Origin: Pectinatus haikarae | GTDB lineage: Bacteria; Bacillota; Negativicutes; Selenomonadales; Selenomonadaceae | Assembly (NCBI RefSeq): GCF_015732185.1 | Contig: NZ_WIQM01000016.1 | Location: 124,001 to 188,000, forward strand | Direction of reading: 5' to 3' | Length of the DNA stretch: 64,000 nt | Shown: in pieces, positions 35,456 to 44,288 of the stretch | Layout: each line of letters starts with the position of its first letter | Numbering within the stretch: position 1 is the first letter of the stretch | Made by a program: the position numbers and the translations under genes | The notes under the pieces: model-generated | Seen by the model: the letters and a program-made list of their open reading frames with translations, nothing else | The model's database searches: none | What the model was told of the DNA's origin: nothing

Positions 35456-38400
35456 CTAAGAGGCATCTGCAGGTGGATGGGAACGGGGGGCTTTCCAGTC
35501 ATGAATGAGTGAATAGACGACAGGTATGACTATTAGTGTAAGCAGCGTCGAAGTAAGCAGTCCGCCGATAATTGCATGCGCCATGGGTGCGCGTGTTTCA
35601 GCACCAGGACCGATAGATAAGGCGATGGGGAGCATACCGAAAATCATGGCTATACTGGTCATTAAAATAGGGCGTAACCGAGTGCGGGCTGCATCTACCA
35701 GAGCTTCGTTGCAAGAAACCGATTCTTGCATGCGCTGTTTAGCAAAGTCAATCAAGAGAATCGCGTTTTTGGTGACAAGTCCCATTAGCATCATGATGCC
35801 GATGAGCGAAATCACACTGAGTTCGCTGCCGGCTAAAAACAGCCCAAACAGTGCGCCGATAATAGCCAATGGCAAAGAGAGCATAATGGCAAACGGTTCG
35901 GTATAGCTTTCAAACTGTGCTGCCAGTATCATGAAGATGAAGGCAACTGCTAGCCCCAAGGCAACGCCCATACTGGAGAAGGATTCATCCATGTCTTCTG
36001 ACTGGCCGGCAGCATCGGTCCGGTAGCCAACCGGCATGTGGATATCCTTAATACCCGGGTAAAACTGGTTGTTAAAGTCGCCCAGGGTCGTTTTCTCCAG
36101 ATTTGCGGTCAGGCGAATTTCTTTTTGCCGGTCATAGCGGTTGATTTCCGCCGGGCTTGTTGTATATTGCCACTCTGTTACCTGGGACAGCGGGAGCAGC
36201 ATCTTTTGCCCATCAGATTTTGTTTTTTCACTGGGTACATAGATAGTATTCAAGCTTTCGGGGCGGCTGCGGTCTAGCACGGTCAGACGCGTACGGATAT
36301 CGACGCGCTCGTCGCTGTCGCTGTATTTGCCGATGACTGTTCCGTTTAGCAGGGTTTGGAGGGTGTTGCCGATGGTGGCGGTGGAAACGGCCAAATCGTT
36401 GGCCCGCTCTTGTTTAATCGTAATATCCAGATTCGGTGCACCGGGACGGTAACTGGAAACGATGTCTTGCACACCGGGAATAGCCTCCATTTTTAGCTGC
36501 AGTTGTCCGGCGATTTCTCCCAATTTTTCTACAGAATCACCTGTTATTGAGACGGCAACAGGTTTACCGTCCCCTTGTTCAATATCAATTCGGACGCCAG
36601 GAAGACAGTTGAGTTTATTGCGCACTTCAATGATTACATCGTTTTGACTGCGCTGTCGTTCTTTTTTGGGCACCAGTGTTACAAATAGGGTTTGTTCCTT
36701 AGCAGACGAGGTGCTGTAGACATGTTTAATTTCAGGAAGTGACTCGAGTTCCTTGATCATTTTTTGGGTAGTATTGTTCAATGCTTCTACCGTCGGACCG
36801 GCCTGCGTTGTTACTTTAACGGTGAATTGTGCCTGGTCGGTAATGGGAATAAAGGATGTGCCCAGGTACGGGAACAGCATCATGCTGAAAACAAATAGGA
36901 TGATTGAGGCACCCAATACCTTTTTGCGATGCTGGACGAGCAATTTTTTCAATATAACAGCGTAGGCATCAGCCATCTGGTCAAACCAACTATTCCACTT
37001 GAACCACCACTGTCCTATGCGTCCTGATACCCCGTGGTGCTGTCCAACCGGCAGATACAAGGCTGCCATCATCGGCGTCAAGGTAAAAGCAATGAAGAGC
37101 GAGACCAATACGGCAAAAGCGATGGTCAATCCAAATTCTTTAAAATATTGGCCGACTACACCGGACATAAAGCCGACCGGAATAAATACGGCGACGACGG
37201 TAAAGGTAGTGGCCATAACCGCCAGGGCAATTTCTTTGGTTCCATCCGCAGCGGCTTCCATGGCTGGTTTTCCCATTTGTCGGTGGCGGATAATATTTTC
37301 AATGACAACGATAGCATCATCAATGAGGAGGCCGACCGACAGCGAAAGGCCCAAGAGCGACATGGTGTTGATGGAAAAATTGGCCAATTTCATAAAGAAA
37401 AAAGTGGCTACTATTGAGGCGGGAATGGCTATTGCACTGATAAGCGTACTACGCCAGTCACCAAGAAACCATAGCACGATAATTACGGCAAACAAACCGC
37501 CGATTATGAGGTCGAACCAAACTTCATGCATGGAGTCCTCAATTCGCTGAGCATCATCGCGGACCATATGCAGAGTAACGCCCGGTGGCAGATCCTGTTG
37601 GATATTTTTCAGTTCGGTCTTCACTTGTTTAGCTACGTTTACGGCATTGGCACCAGACTGTTTACCGACTTCAATGCCGATGGCCTGCTGATTGTCGTAA
37701 CGGGCAAGTGTCTCAACATCTTTGATTGTGTCCTTCACAGTGCCAATCTGCCGGTAATAGACCGGTGCGCCATTTTTGGTACCTATGATGACAGAGAGAA
37801 AATCCTGGGGAGTTTTAAAATTACCGGCCGTACGTACCGATAATTCCTGACTGGCTTCTGTCAGTTTACCGGCGGGAATATCCATGTTTTCCTGCTGCAG
37901 ACGCTGGGTGATTTCCGGTATAGAAAAACCGAAGGCAGGAATTTTGTCCCGGTCCAGCAGCAGTTGGACTTCACGTTTCTGCAAACCGGATATTTTCAGC
38001 TGGCCAACGCCGCCAATTTTCTGCAGGCGAGGTTTAATCACATCTTCCACCAGGATGCTTAGTTCGCGGAGATTTGCTGTTTCACTGGTAAGGGCAACAG
38101 CGACAACGGGGGCTGCTTTCATGTCATAGCGGGCGATGACGGGCTCTTTGATGTTATCAGGCAGTTCGCTGCGGATAGCGCTGATTTTATCCCGAACATC
38201 CTGTGCAGCCACGGACGGATCGATATCCAGATTAAACTGAACGCCGATTTCTGCTTCACCTTCGCGGGATGTGGACTGAATATGTTTAACTCCTTTGGCC
38301 TCGCCGACCGCTTCTTCTACTTTTTTTGTGACTTGCGTGTCAATTTGTTCCGGCAGCGCGCCTTCGTAGGTAATGCTGACTGTTACGTACGGGAAGGATA

Positions 38401-38518
38401 CATCCGGCATTTCGTCCACATTCATGCGCAAGTAACTGACAATCCCCAGTAATATAAGGGCCAGCAGGGTAACGGTGGCAAAAACCGGGCGTTTGATGCT
38501 AATTTCTGGCAAACTCAT
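35456..38518 (-). CDS. RND multidrug efflux permease (HAE1 type)
   Basis: 1020 residues, full AcrB length. The start MSLPEISIKRPVFATVTLLA, the proton-relay pair in LSVGLLIDDAIVVIENI (near residue 400), and two 12-helix halves with large periplasmic loops define the family. It is the inner-membrane drug/proton antiporter of a tripartite pump. Its ATG overlaps the adaptor gene stop by 4 nt. The operon TolC-adaptor-permease is driven by a MerR-type promoter, unusual for RND pumps, which are more often under TetR control. It requires an outer membrane, supporting Negativicutes. Confidence 0.95.
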   Translation of the reverse strand: MSLPEISIKRPVFATVTLLALILLGIVSYLRMNVDEMPDVSFPYVTVSITYEGALPEQIDTQVTKKVEEAVGEAKGVKHIQSTSREGEAEIGVQFNLDIDPSVAAQDVRDKISAIRSELPDNIKEPVIARYDMKAAPVVAVALTSETANLRELSILVEDVIKPRLQKIGGVGQLKISGLQKREVQLLLDRDKIPAFGFSIPEITQRLQQENMDIPAGKLTEASQELSVRTAGNFKTPQDFLSVIIGTKNGAPVYYRQIGTVKDTIKDVETLARYDNQQAIGIEVGKQSGANAVNVAKQVKTELKNIQQDLPPGVTLHMVRDDAQRIEDSMHEVWFDLIIGGLFAVIIVLWFLGDWRSTLISAIAIPASIVATFFFMKLANFSINTMSLLGLSLSVGLLIDDAIVVIENIIRHRQMGKPAMEAAADGTKEIALAVMATTFTVVAVFIPVGFMSGVVGQYFKEFGLTIAFAVLVSLFIAFTLTPMMAALYLPVGQHHGVSGRIGQWWFKWNSWFDQMADAYAVILKKLLVQHRKKVLGASIILFVFSMMLFPYLGTSFIPITDQAQFTVKVTTQAGPTVEALNNTTQKMIKELESLPEIKHVYSTSSAKEQTLFVTLVPKKERQRSQNDVIIEVRNKLNCLPGVRIDIEQGDGKPVAVSITGDSVEKLGEIAGQLQLKMEAIPGVQDIVSSYRPGAPNLDITIKQERANDLAVSTATIGNTLQTLLNGTVIGKYSDSDERVDIRTRLTVLDRSRPESLNTIYVPSEKTKSDGQKMLLPLSQVTEWQYTTSPAEINRYDRQKEIRLTANLEKTTLGDFNNQFYPGIKDIHMPVGYRTDAAGQSEDMDESFSSMGVALGLAVAFIFMILAAQFESYTEPFAIMLSLPLAIIGALFGLFLAGSELSVISLIGIMMLMGLVTKNAILLIDFAKQRMQESVSCNEALVDAARTRLRPILMTSIAMIFGMLPIALSIGPGAETRAPMAHAIIGGLLTSTLLTLIVIPVVYSLIHDWKAPRSHPPADAS

Positions 38519-39624
38519 CGGCTTATGCCTCCTTCGGTCAGTAAAGCATCACCGTCTTTGATTTTATCAAGATTGTCGACGACCACGAACATGCCTGGCT
38601 GAAGCCCTGTTTTGACTTCCATCAAGTCACCGATTAAATCACCGGTTTCCACCAAAGTTTTTTTCGCTTGGTGGTTAGTTGCGACATAGACATAGTGCAA
38701 ACCCTTTTGGGTCATTATCGCTGACCGCGGTATCGCCAAAGTAGTCACAGGTTCGCCCGATGTTAAGGTTGTTTGCGCAAACATGCCTGGCTTTAACAAT
38801 TGATTAGAATTATCCACTTTGATTTTTACCCGGAACATACGGCTTTCATTGCCTGCCACTGGATTTATGACCGCTACTGTTCCTGTAAAAGTTTGATCAG
38901 GATAGGCGTCCACGGTAACGGTTACAGCGGCTCCCATCTTGGCTAGGGCAATATCCTTTTGCTCGACATTTACCACAACGTACACCTGGTCAATTTGTTC
39001 TACGGTAAGGAGCGTAGTGCCGGGTGAAACGACTTGTCCAATGGTGGCAGCTTTATTGGCGATTACGCCGGTTACTGGGCTTATGATGCTGCCGTCTTCA
39101 ATTTGTTTCTGGGCATTGTTCAAATTAGCATAAGCGTTATCAACCTCGGTACGGCTGGTAATCAAACGGGTTTCTGCACTTTCGAGTTGTTGTTTGGTCA
39201 CGGCGTTTTTGGCATACAGATTATTATAGCGCTGGTAATCGGCCTGGGCGGTATTCAAATTGGCCTCAGTTTGCCGAACGTTGTTTTGAGCAATGCGAAC
39301 AGCATTTGCCATCTCTATGGTATCCAGTGTCAGTAGTGTTGCTCCCTTTTGGACAGCTTGCCCGTCTTCAACAAGTATTTGATCGATTTTACCGGCAAAA
39401 CGACTGCTAATAATAGCCGAGGTCAGTCCTTCGACCGTACCGGTTAATTTGAGTGTATTTGGCTTTTTCGTTTGTCTTGCTTCTGCGGTAGTAACGGCCA
39501 GAGGCTGGATACTTAAAACGGCCTGTTGCTGAGCTTTATATATCCGCCAAGCGGCAGTGCCGACAAGCAGCACCACAATCAGTATAATCATTAAAGTTCT
39601 AGTGCGAGGTTTATTCTTTATCAT
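38515..39624 (-). CDS. RND periplasmic adaptor (HlyD/MFP family)
   Basis: 369 residues from the ATG MIKNKPRTRT, which has GGAGGAGG 6 nt upstream; a 65-codon upstream extension only overlaps the TolC gene and is rejected. A single N-terminal membrane anchor (about 10-30) is followed by the barrel-sandwich halves (KIDQILVEDGQAVQKGATLLTLD, GVIANKAATIGQVVSPGTTLLTV, each in parts) around a helical hairpin (about 105-180), then a beta-barrel and membrane-proximal domain. It links the permease to TolC. It overlaps TolC by 14 nt and the permease by 4 nt. Confidence 0.93.
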   Translation of the reverse strand: MIKNKPRTRTLMIILIVVLLVGTAAWRIYKAQQQAVLSIQPLAVTTAEARQTKKPNTLKLTGTVEGLTSAIISSRFAGKIDQILVEDGQAVQKGATLLTLDTIEMANAVRIAQNNVRQTEANLNTAQADYQRYNNLYAKNAVTKQQLESAETRLITSRTEVDNAYANLNNAQKQIEDGSIISPVTGVIANKAATIGQVVSPGTTLLTVEQIDQVYVVVNVEQKDIALAKMGAAVTVTVDAYPDQTFTGTVAVINPVAGNESRMFRVKIKVDNSNQLLKPGMFAQTTLTSGEPVTTLAIPRSAIMTQKGLHYVYVATNHQAKKTLVETGDLIGDLMEVKTGLQPGMFVVVDNLDKIKDGDALLTEGGISR

Positions 39625-40897
39625 GGGTATCCTCCTCCGTAATAGTTCCCATTGCCTGTGCCAATTGTACGCTGTATTTGTTATAGTCATAGCGGGCATT
39701 GGTGTAGTTGAGCTTGGCGGAAGTAAGTGCTCCCTGGGAATCGATGACATCCAGGTTGGTGCCGAGACCAGACTGGTAGCGCACTTGGGCAATTGCATAA
39801 TCTTCTTCCGCTTTGTCAACCACCTGAGAGGCGATATCTAGAGCCGTGCGGGCATTTTGTAAATTGAAATAGGCTTCTTTGGTTTCTAATGTAATTTGCT
39901 CCATCTTTTGCTGCAGAAGTTCATGAGTTTTCGTAATTTCCCACTCAGCTTGTTTGATTTTGGATTTGGTTTTGCTGCCGTCAAATAGATTGAAGCCGAC
40001 TGTCAATTGAGTGCTCCATGGATTAGGGGCACTATCTTGATTCTGACACTCTTTCTTGAGTGACAGGCTCACAGTTGGTAAATAGCCGCTTTTCGCGATC
40101 TGCGTGCCATACTGAGCGGCTTTTTCTTCCTGACAGATTTGTTTGAAATCTGACCGCTGTGTTAGTGCGGTTTGAATGGCCTGAGCTATCGAGCCATCAT
40201 AGGCTACTGTTTCGCTGATGTCGGCTAAAGCAATATCCTGATCAGCGGGAAGTCCGAGCAACGTAGCAAACTGGCTGCTGGCGAATCTGCAGGTGTTTTT
40301 AGTTTTGCTTTGGTTTTGCTTGGCCTGAGCCAGTTCGACTTCGGTTCGCAGCACATCGCTTTTAATCACTGTCCCCTCGGAATATTGCGCCTGGACGATG
40401 GACAAATGCTGTGTCAGACGTTGAACAGCTTCGTCAGCAAGGGCCACATTTTTTTCCGCTTGCAGGACGTTGTAATAGGCCAAATAAGTATTGGTAATAA
40501 CTTGCTGTTTGGTATATGTAAAGTTATGCTGTGCACCAGTGTAAAGTTCCTTGGCTTGGCCCACCAGGCCTTCAGTGAGTCCGCCGCTGTATAATATTGT
40601 TTTTGCTTCTATAGAAGAAGAGCGATAATTAGATGGATAAGTGGTTGTGTCCGGATTATTATATGCTTGTAAATGATTTGCACTGAGAGTGGGCAGATAA
40701 GCTGAATGATTTTCCTTCACTAACCAGGATGCTTTTTCTGTTTCCGCTTTAGCAGCCTTTAACGCCGGGCTATGCGTAATTGCCAGCCGGACACTGTCGG
40801 CTATCGTCAGTTGAGCAGGCTGGGATGCGTACACTGGCCCGAGCATGCAAACCATTAGAGCTATGCCACATAAAAGTAAAGTTTTTTTTAGGTTCAT
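39611..40897 (-). CDS. TolC-family outer membrane efflux protein
   Basis: 428 residues with a signal peptide (cleavage near VYA-SQ, residue 24) and two OEP repeats of long helices (LVKENHSAYLPTLSANH, then a second half with GFNLFDGSKTKSKIKQAEWE, in parts). It forms the outer-membrane channel of the tripartite pump. First gene of the operon, with AGGGAGAG upstream and a leader of about 135 nt from the MerR-type promoter. Confidence 0.93.
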   Translation of the reverse strand: MNLKKTLLLCGIALMVCMLGPVYASQPAQLTIADSVRLAITHSPALKAAKAETEKASWLVKENHSAYLPTLSANHLQAYNNPDTTTYPSNYRSSSIEAKTILYSGGLTEGLVGQAKELYTGAQHNFTYTKQQVITNTYLAYYNVLQAEKNVALADEAVQRLTQHLSIVQAQYSEGTVIKSDVLRTEVELAQAKQNQSKTKNTCRFASSQFATLLGLPADQDIALADISETVAYDGSIAQAIQTALTQRSDFKQICQEEKAAQYGTQIAKSGYLPTVSLSLKKECQNQDSAPNPWSTQLTVGFNLFDGSKTKSKIKQAEWEITKTHELLQQKMEQITLETKEAYFNLQNARTALDIASQVVDKAEEDYAIAQVRYQSGLGTNLDVIDSQGALTSAKLNYTNARYDYNKYSVQLAQAMGTITEEDTHDKE

Positions 40898-41025
40898 GAT
40901 TCTCTCCCTTTTTAAGATTTCAATTAATTCTTACTGATTTTGGCCTATAATTAAGCAGAAAACTAAAATGAAAAAGTAAATTCTTGATTTGAGTAAGGCA
41001 ATTGGATTACGACCTTCACATTATA

Positions 41026-41054
41026 TTGACAAAATCCAGCATAAACTATATTCT
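41026..41054 (+). promoter_or_regulatory. Promoter of MerR/BltR-like gene
   Basis: TTGACA (41026-41031), 17 nt, TATTCT (41049-41054). Its -10 lies within the palindromic operator of the divergent efflux promoter, so the regulator probably represses itself. Confidence 0.55.
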
Positions 41055-41068
41055 TAGAATATAGTCAA
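41038..41068 (-). promoter_or_regulatory. MerR-type promoter/operator of TolC-RND operon
   Basis: Minus-strand TTGACT (41063-41068) and TATGCT (41038-41043) with a 19-bp spacer. The palindrome ACTATATTCT-T-AGAATATAGT fills 41045-41065. It differs from the one at 33546-33566 by a single base. Confidence 0.85.
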
Positions 41069-41099
41069 GCACACTAGTATAACTTTAGGAGAAACAATT

Positions 41100-41912
41100 A
41101 TGGATTTACAATTTACTTCAGGACAGGTATGCAAAATATTCGGCATTACCAAACAGACGCTGCTTTTTTACGATAAGACCGGCATTCTGAAGCCCAAATA
41201 TAAAGACCCTAACAACGGATACCGTTACTATACGTTAGCTCAATTTGACCTGTTGTATTTAATTCTCTCGCTTCGGGAAACGGGGATACCCTTAAGTAAA
41301 ATTAAAAGCCTTCTGGCGCAGAGGACGGTAAATGAAACCAGTACTATACTGAAAAATCAAATTTCTGAAATTCAAAACAAAATTGAGAATCTCCAAACAG
41401 CCAAAAGCAGGTTATATAAAAATCTCATTCAAATCAAGCAGATTGAAGAAATGAAAGACTATGAGTTTAGGGTAAAGGCTGTAGCCGAACAGCACCTTTT
41501 GGCAATGCCTGTACAGTATGTCAATGGATTTCCTGATTATTACTTGACCCTATTGAAAATCACAGAGCGTATGACCAGCTATTCTATTCCGTTTTATTGG
41601 AATGTAGGATGTATCACAACACTTGAACCTTTAGAAGATGTTAAGGAGTCAATGTTTGTTGCATTAGACAACGCTATAGTGGATCAATATGTTAGGTTGA
41701 AACCGGCCGGCAACTACCTGTGTACTTATCATAATGGGCCTTATGACACGCTTGACGATACCTACGATAAACTACTAACATATATAAAATCAAACCAGTT
41801 AATGATGTTAGGAGATCTCTATGAAAATTATATTATCAACAACCTCGCCACAGAGGATGAGACTAGCTATATTACAGAAATTTCAGTAGCAATCAGTAAT
41901 GGAGTGAAGTAA
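41100..41912 (+). CDS. MerR-family multidrug-responsive regulator (BltR/BmrR-like)
   Basis: 270 residues. The MerR winged helix is at 5-75 (TSGQVCKIFGITKQTLLFYDKTGIL, then NGYRYYTLAQFDLL), a coiled coil at about 85-120, and a GyrI-like drug-binding domain at about 125-270, as in BmrR. It should bend DNA at 19-bp-spacer promoters when a lipophilic cation binds. The divergent TolC-RND promoter and the acetyltransferase-MFS promoter share its presumed palindrome, so it is the likely activator of both. AGGAG lies 8 nt before the ATG. A 26-bp terminator follows. Confidence 0.9.
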   Translation: MDLQFTSGQVCKIFGITKQTLLFYDKTGILKPKYKDPNNGYRYYTLAQFDLLYLILSLRETGIPLSKIKSLLAQRTVNETSTILKNQISEIQNKIENLQTAKSRLYKNLIQIKQIEEMKDYEFRVKAVAEQHLLAMPVQYVNGFPDYYLTLLKITERMTSYSIPFYWNVGCITTLEPLEDVKESMFVALDNAIVDQYVRLKPAGNYLCTYHNGPYDTLDDTYDKLLTYIKSNQLMMLGDLYENYIINNLATEDETSYITEISVAISNGVK

Positions 41913-41987
41913 CCGCTTGCCTTATGCAGAAATACTAAGCAAAACCGGGACAAATATTTGCAAAATATACCGGAAGTCGAATAAACA

Positions 41988-42048
41988 AAAAACCGTTCCT
42001 TTGCTGTAATAATATGCAACACATTATTACAGCAAAGGAACGGTTTTT
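41988..42048. terminator. Strong terminator with 26-bp stem
   Basis: 41988-42013 and 42023-42048 are perfect 26-nt complements around a 9-nt loop, with T-runs on both strands. It ends the MerR transcript and insulates it from the mobile region. Confidence 0.9.
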
Positions 42049-42099
42049 CTATAAGTTCTCTATTTTTCAGCCAAATTACAAACGCAACACTCCACGTGC

Positions 42100-42324
42100 T
42101 TAGATCGTCCCAAAAAAGTCGTATGATTTTCTATTGGAATATCTGAAAATTGCAGAAGAACGAAAGTAATAGGCCTCGGCAATAGTATTTACTGCTATAT
42201 CAAGCAGTGCACCAGAATGAGCCAAAGCTATGGATGGATTAGCCATCAAAGCTACAAACATCCGAAAACAAAAATGTTCTTTATCTAAAGCCTCCGCTAA
42301 TTTTAGAGAATATGTAATACAGTA
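42100..42324 (-). other. Possible decayed gene fragment
   Basis: An open frame of 75 codons without a stop (an internal ATG gives 53 residues). It reads LAEALDKEHFCF and then SIALAHSGALLDIAVNTIAEAYY. The composition looks coding but I recognise no family and see no ribosome site. It lies between the MerR terminator and the IS256 end and may be the tail of a gene removed by the insertion. The rest of 42049-42405 shows nothing. Confidence 0.25.
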
Positions 42325-42405
42325 TCATTCTTAGTAGGTTTCACTACATTTTATGATAAGCAATTTAAAAAGTTACAAGTATATTTCTGAGCCTAAGAAA
42401 AAATC

Positions 42406-43785
42406 TCTGTAAACAAACTTCCACTCGAAGTCATAAGGTCTTCTATGGTACAATCTAATCATAGGAGGCCTTTTTATCATGGCAAAACAGCGGAAAGAGA
42501 TTCACAAGGTTGAAATGACCGATGGGAAGCGGGCTATTATCCAGCAGCTCTTCCAAGAGTATAACATTGAGAAACCAAATGACATCCAAGATGCCCTGAA
42601 GGATCTGCTTGGCGGCACCATCAAAGAGATGATGGAGTCTGAAATGGATGAACACCTGGGCTATAGCAAATCGGAACGCTCCGACAGCGAGAACGCCCGC
42701 AACGGTTATAAACCAAAGCAAATGAACAGCAGTTATGGCAGCTTTCAGATTGACGTTCCTCAGGATCGGCAATCCTCATTCAAACCACAGGTTGTCAAGA
42801 AGCGTCAGAAGGACATCTCTGCCATTGACCAGAAAATAATTTCCATGTATGCCAAAGGAATGACGACCAAACAAATTTCTGAAACCATCGAGGATATCTA
42901 TGGGTTTGAGGCATCAGAAGGCTTCATATCGGATGTCACTGACAAAATCCTGCCCCAGATTGAAGAGTGGCAGTGTCGGCCACTTGCCAGCGTCTATCCT
43001 ATTATCTTTATTGACGCCATTCATTTTTCGGTACGTCATGACAGTATTGTCAGCAAGTTGGCTGCATATGTTGTGCTCGGCATCAATGAGGATGGCTACA
43101 AAGAAGTACTCGCCCTTGAAGTCGGTGAAAATGAAAACAGTAAATACTGGCTGAGTGTTCTGAACGGTCTTAAGAATCGCGGCGTCCAGGATATTCTTAT
43201 CCTCTGCTCGGACGGACTCACAGCGCTTAAGGAAGCTATTGCTGCAGCCTTTCCAAAAACAGAACACCAGCGCTGTATTGTGCATATGGTACGTAATACC
43301 CTTAAATATGTAGCCAATAAGGACATGAAGAATTTTGCCAGAGATCTTCGGACGATCTATACCGCTCCTGACGAAAAAACTGCTGTCAAACGGTTAGAGG
43401 AAGTAGATAAGAAATGGACGTCCCAGTATCCAGCAGCCATGAAACGGTGGCATGATCACTGGGATGTCATAACACCAATCTTTAAGTTTTCGATAGATGT
43501 TCGTGCAGCTTTCTATACAACGAACACCATTGAGAGTTTAAATTCTTCCTACCGCCGTTTAAACCGTCAGCGAAGTGTTTTCCCAAGTTCACAGGCTCTG
43601 CTCAAGGCTTTGTACCTGTCCACTTTCGAGGCTGCCAAGAAATGGACTATGCCACTTCGGAATTGGGGAAAGGTAAGAGGTGAACTGGTCATCATGTACT
43701 CTGACAGATTACTGGCATGATAGCTCTAACGAAATGACGATTTATTAATTATTTATTAACTATCATAGAAGACCTTATTTACAGA
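42406..43785 (+). mobile_element. IS256-family insertion sequence
   Basis: The right end (43761-43785) reads inward as TCTGTAAATAAGGTCTTCTA. At the left, TAAGGTCTTCTATGGTA (42434-42450) matches it, but TCTGTAAA is displaced about 20 nt outward (42406-42413), so the left repeat carries an insertion. No target-site duplication is evident. One intact transposase lies inside. Confidence 0.75.
42479..43720 (+). CDS. IS256-family transposase (mutator type)
   Basis: 413 residues, full length. The DDE residues are in FIDAIHF, LCSDGLTALKEA and TTNTIESLNSSYRRLNRQR (the IS256 C-terminal signature), with CIVHMVRNT in between. The N-terminal DNA-binding part is intact, as is the frame, so it is probably active. 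AGGAGG lies before the ATG. It marks the border between the efflux island and the plasmid-like DNA. Confidence 0.95.
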   Translation: MAKQRKEIHKVEMTDGKRAIIQQLFQEYNIEKPNDIQDALKDLLGGTIKEMMESEMDEHLGYSKSERSDSENARNGYKPKQMNSSYGSFQIDVPQDRQSSFKPQVVKKRQKDISAIDQKIISMYAKGMTTKQISETIEDIYGFEASEGFISDVTDKILPQIEEWQCRPLASVYPIIFIDAIHFSVRHDSIVSKLAAYVVLGINEDGYKEVLALEVGENENSKYWLSVLNGLKNRGVQDILILCSDGLTALKEAIAAAFPKTEHQRCIVHMVRNTLKYVANKDMKNFARDLRTIYTAPDEKTAVKRLEEVDKKWTSQYPAAMKRWHDHWDVITPIFKFSIDVRAAFYTTNTIESLNSSYRRLNRQRSVFPSSQALLKALYLSTFEAAKKWTMPLRNWGKVRGELVIMYSDRLLA

Positions 43786-43808
43786 CTTTTATTCATAGCC
43801 CCATATTT

Positions 43809-44276
43809 CTATTTAAGGCTTATTAACAAAATCAGTAATACAGGCGTCACTATTGCTGAAATAGTAATTATTTCAAATCGCTTCTCTTGCTTTTTATCTA
43901 AAGATTTTTGCCACCTATCAGATGCTTTTTGCATCTGATTATAATTCTTCACCGCATTTGCAAAGATTTTCTTATATTCTTCTAAACACTGTTCACGAAC
44001 CATAGCTGGCAACTCATTAGAAATACACTCGACTGTCTCTGTTGTTGTTCTTAAAGCAGCTACTGTTTCCGGTAAGATTTTTGTTACCTCATTTAAGCGT
44101 ATTATCTGTTCACTTAAAAGCCGCAGGGTTTCACTAATATCTACTAATAAAGCAGAGATTTCCATCTCTGCTTTATTCTCATTTTCACTATTTACTTCTG
44201 AGGAATGAACATGTTGTGCTTCCATCTGTTGCGCAGCATATTCGTCTTCTAATAATTCATCTATTTCCGTATCCAT
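43809..44276 (-). CDS. Coiled-coil membrane-tail protein of conjugative element
   Basis: 155 residues. The acidic N-terminus is followed by a long heptad-like helix (about 40-125) and one C-terminal membrane helix (ITISAIVTPVLLILLISLK). I recognise no family. It follows topB on the same strand by 12 nt, so it is in one operon with it; such tail-anchored coils are common among plasmid and ICE accessory genes. Confidence 0.65.
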   Translation of the reverse strand: MDTEIDELLEDEYAAQQMEAQHVHSSEVNSENENKAEMEISALLVDISETLRLLSEQIIRLNEVTKILPETVAALRTTTETVECISNELPAMVREQCLEEYKKIFANAVKNYNQMQKASDRWQKSLDKKQEKRFEIITISAIVTPVLLILLISLK

Positions 44277-44288
44277 AAAATCCTCCTG

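Noticed and set aside
36999-37550. 183-codon plus-strand frame inside the RND permease gene
   Set aside because: It is antisense to a well-conserved RND permease and has no ribosome site or recognisable product.
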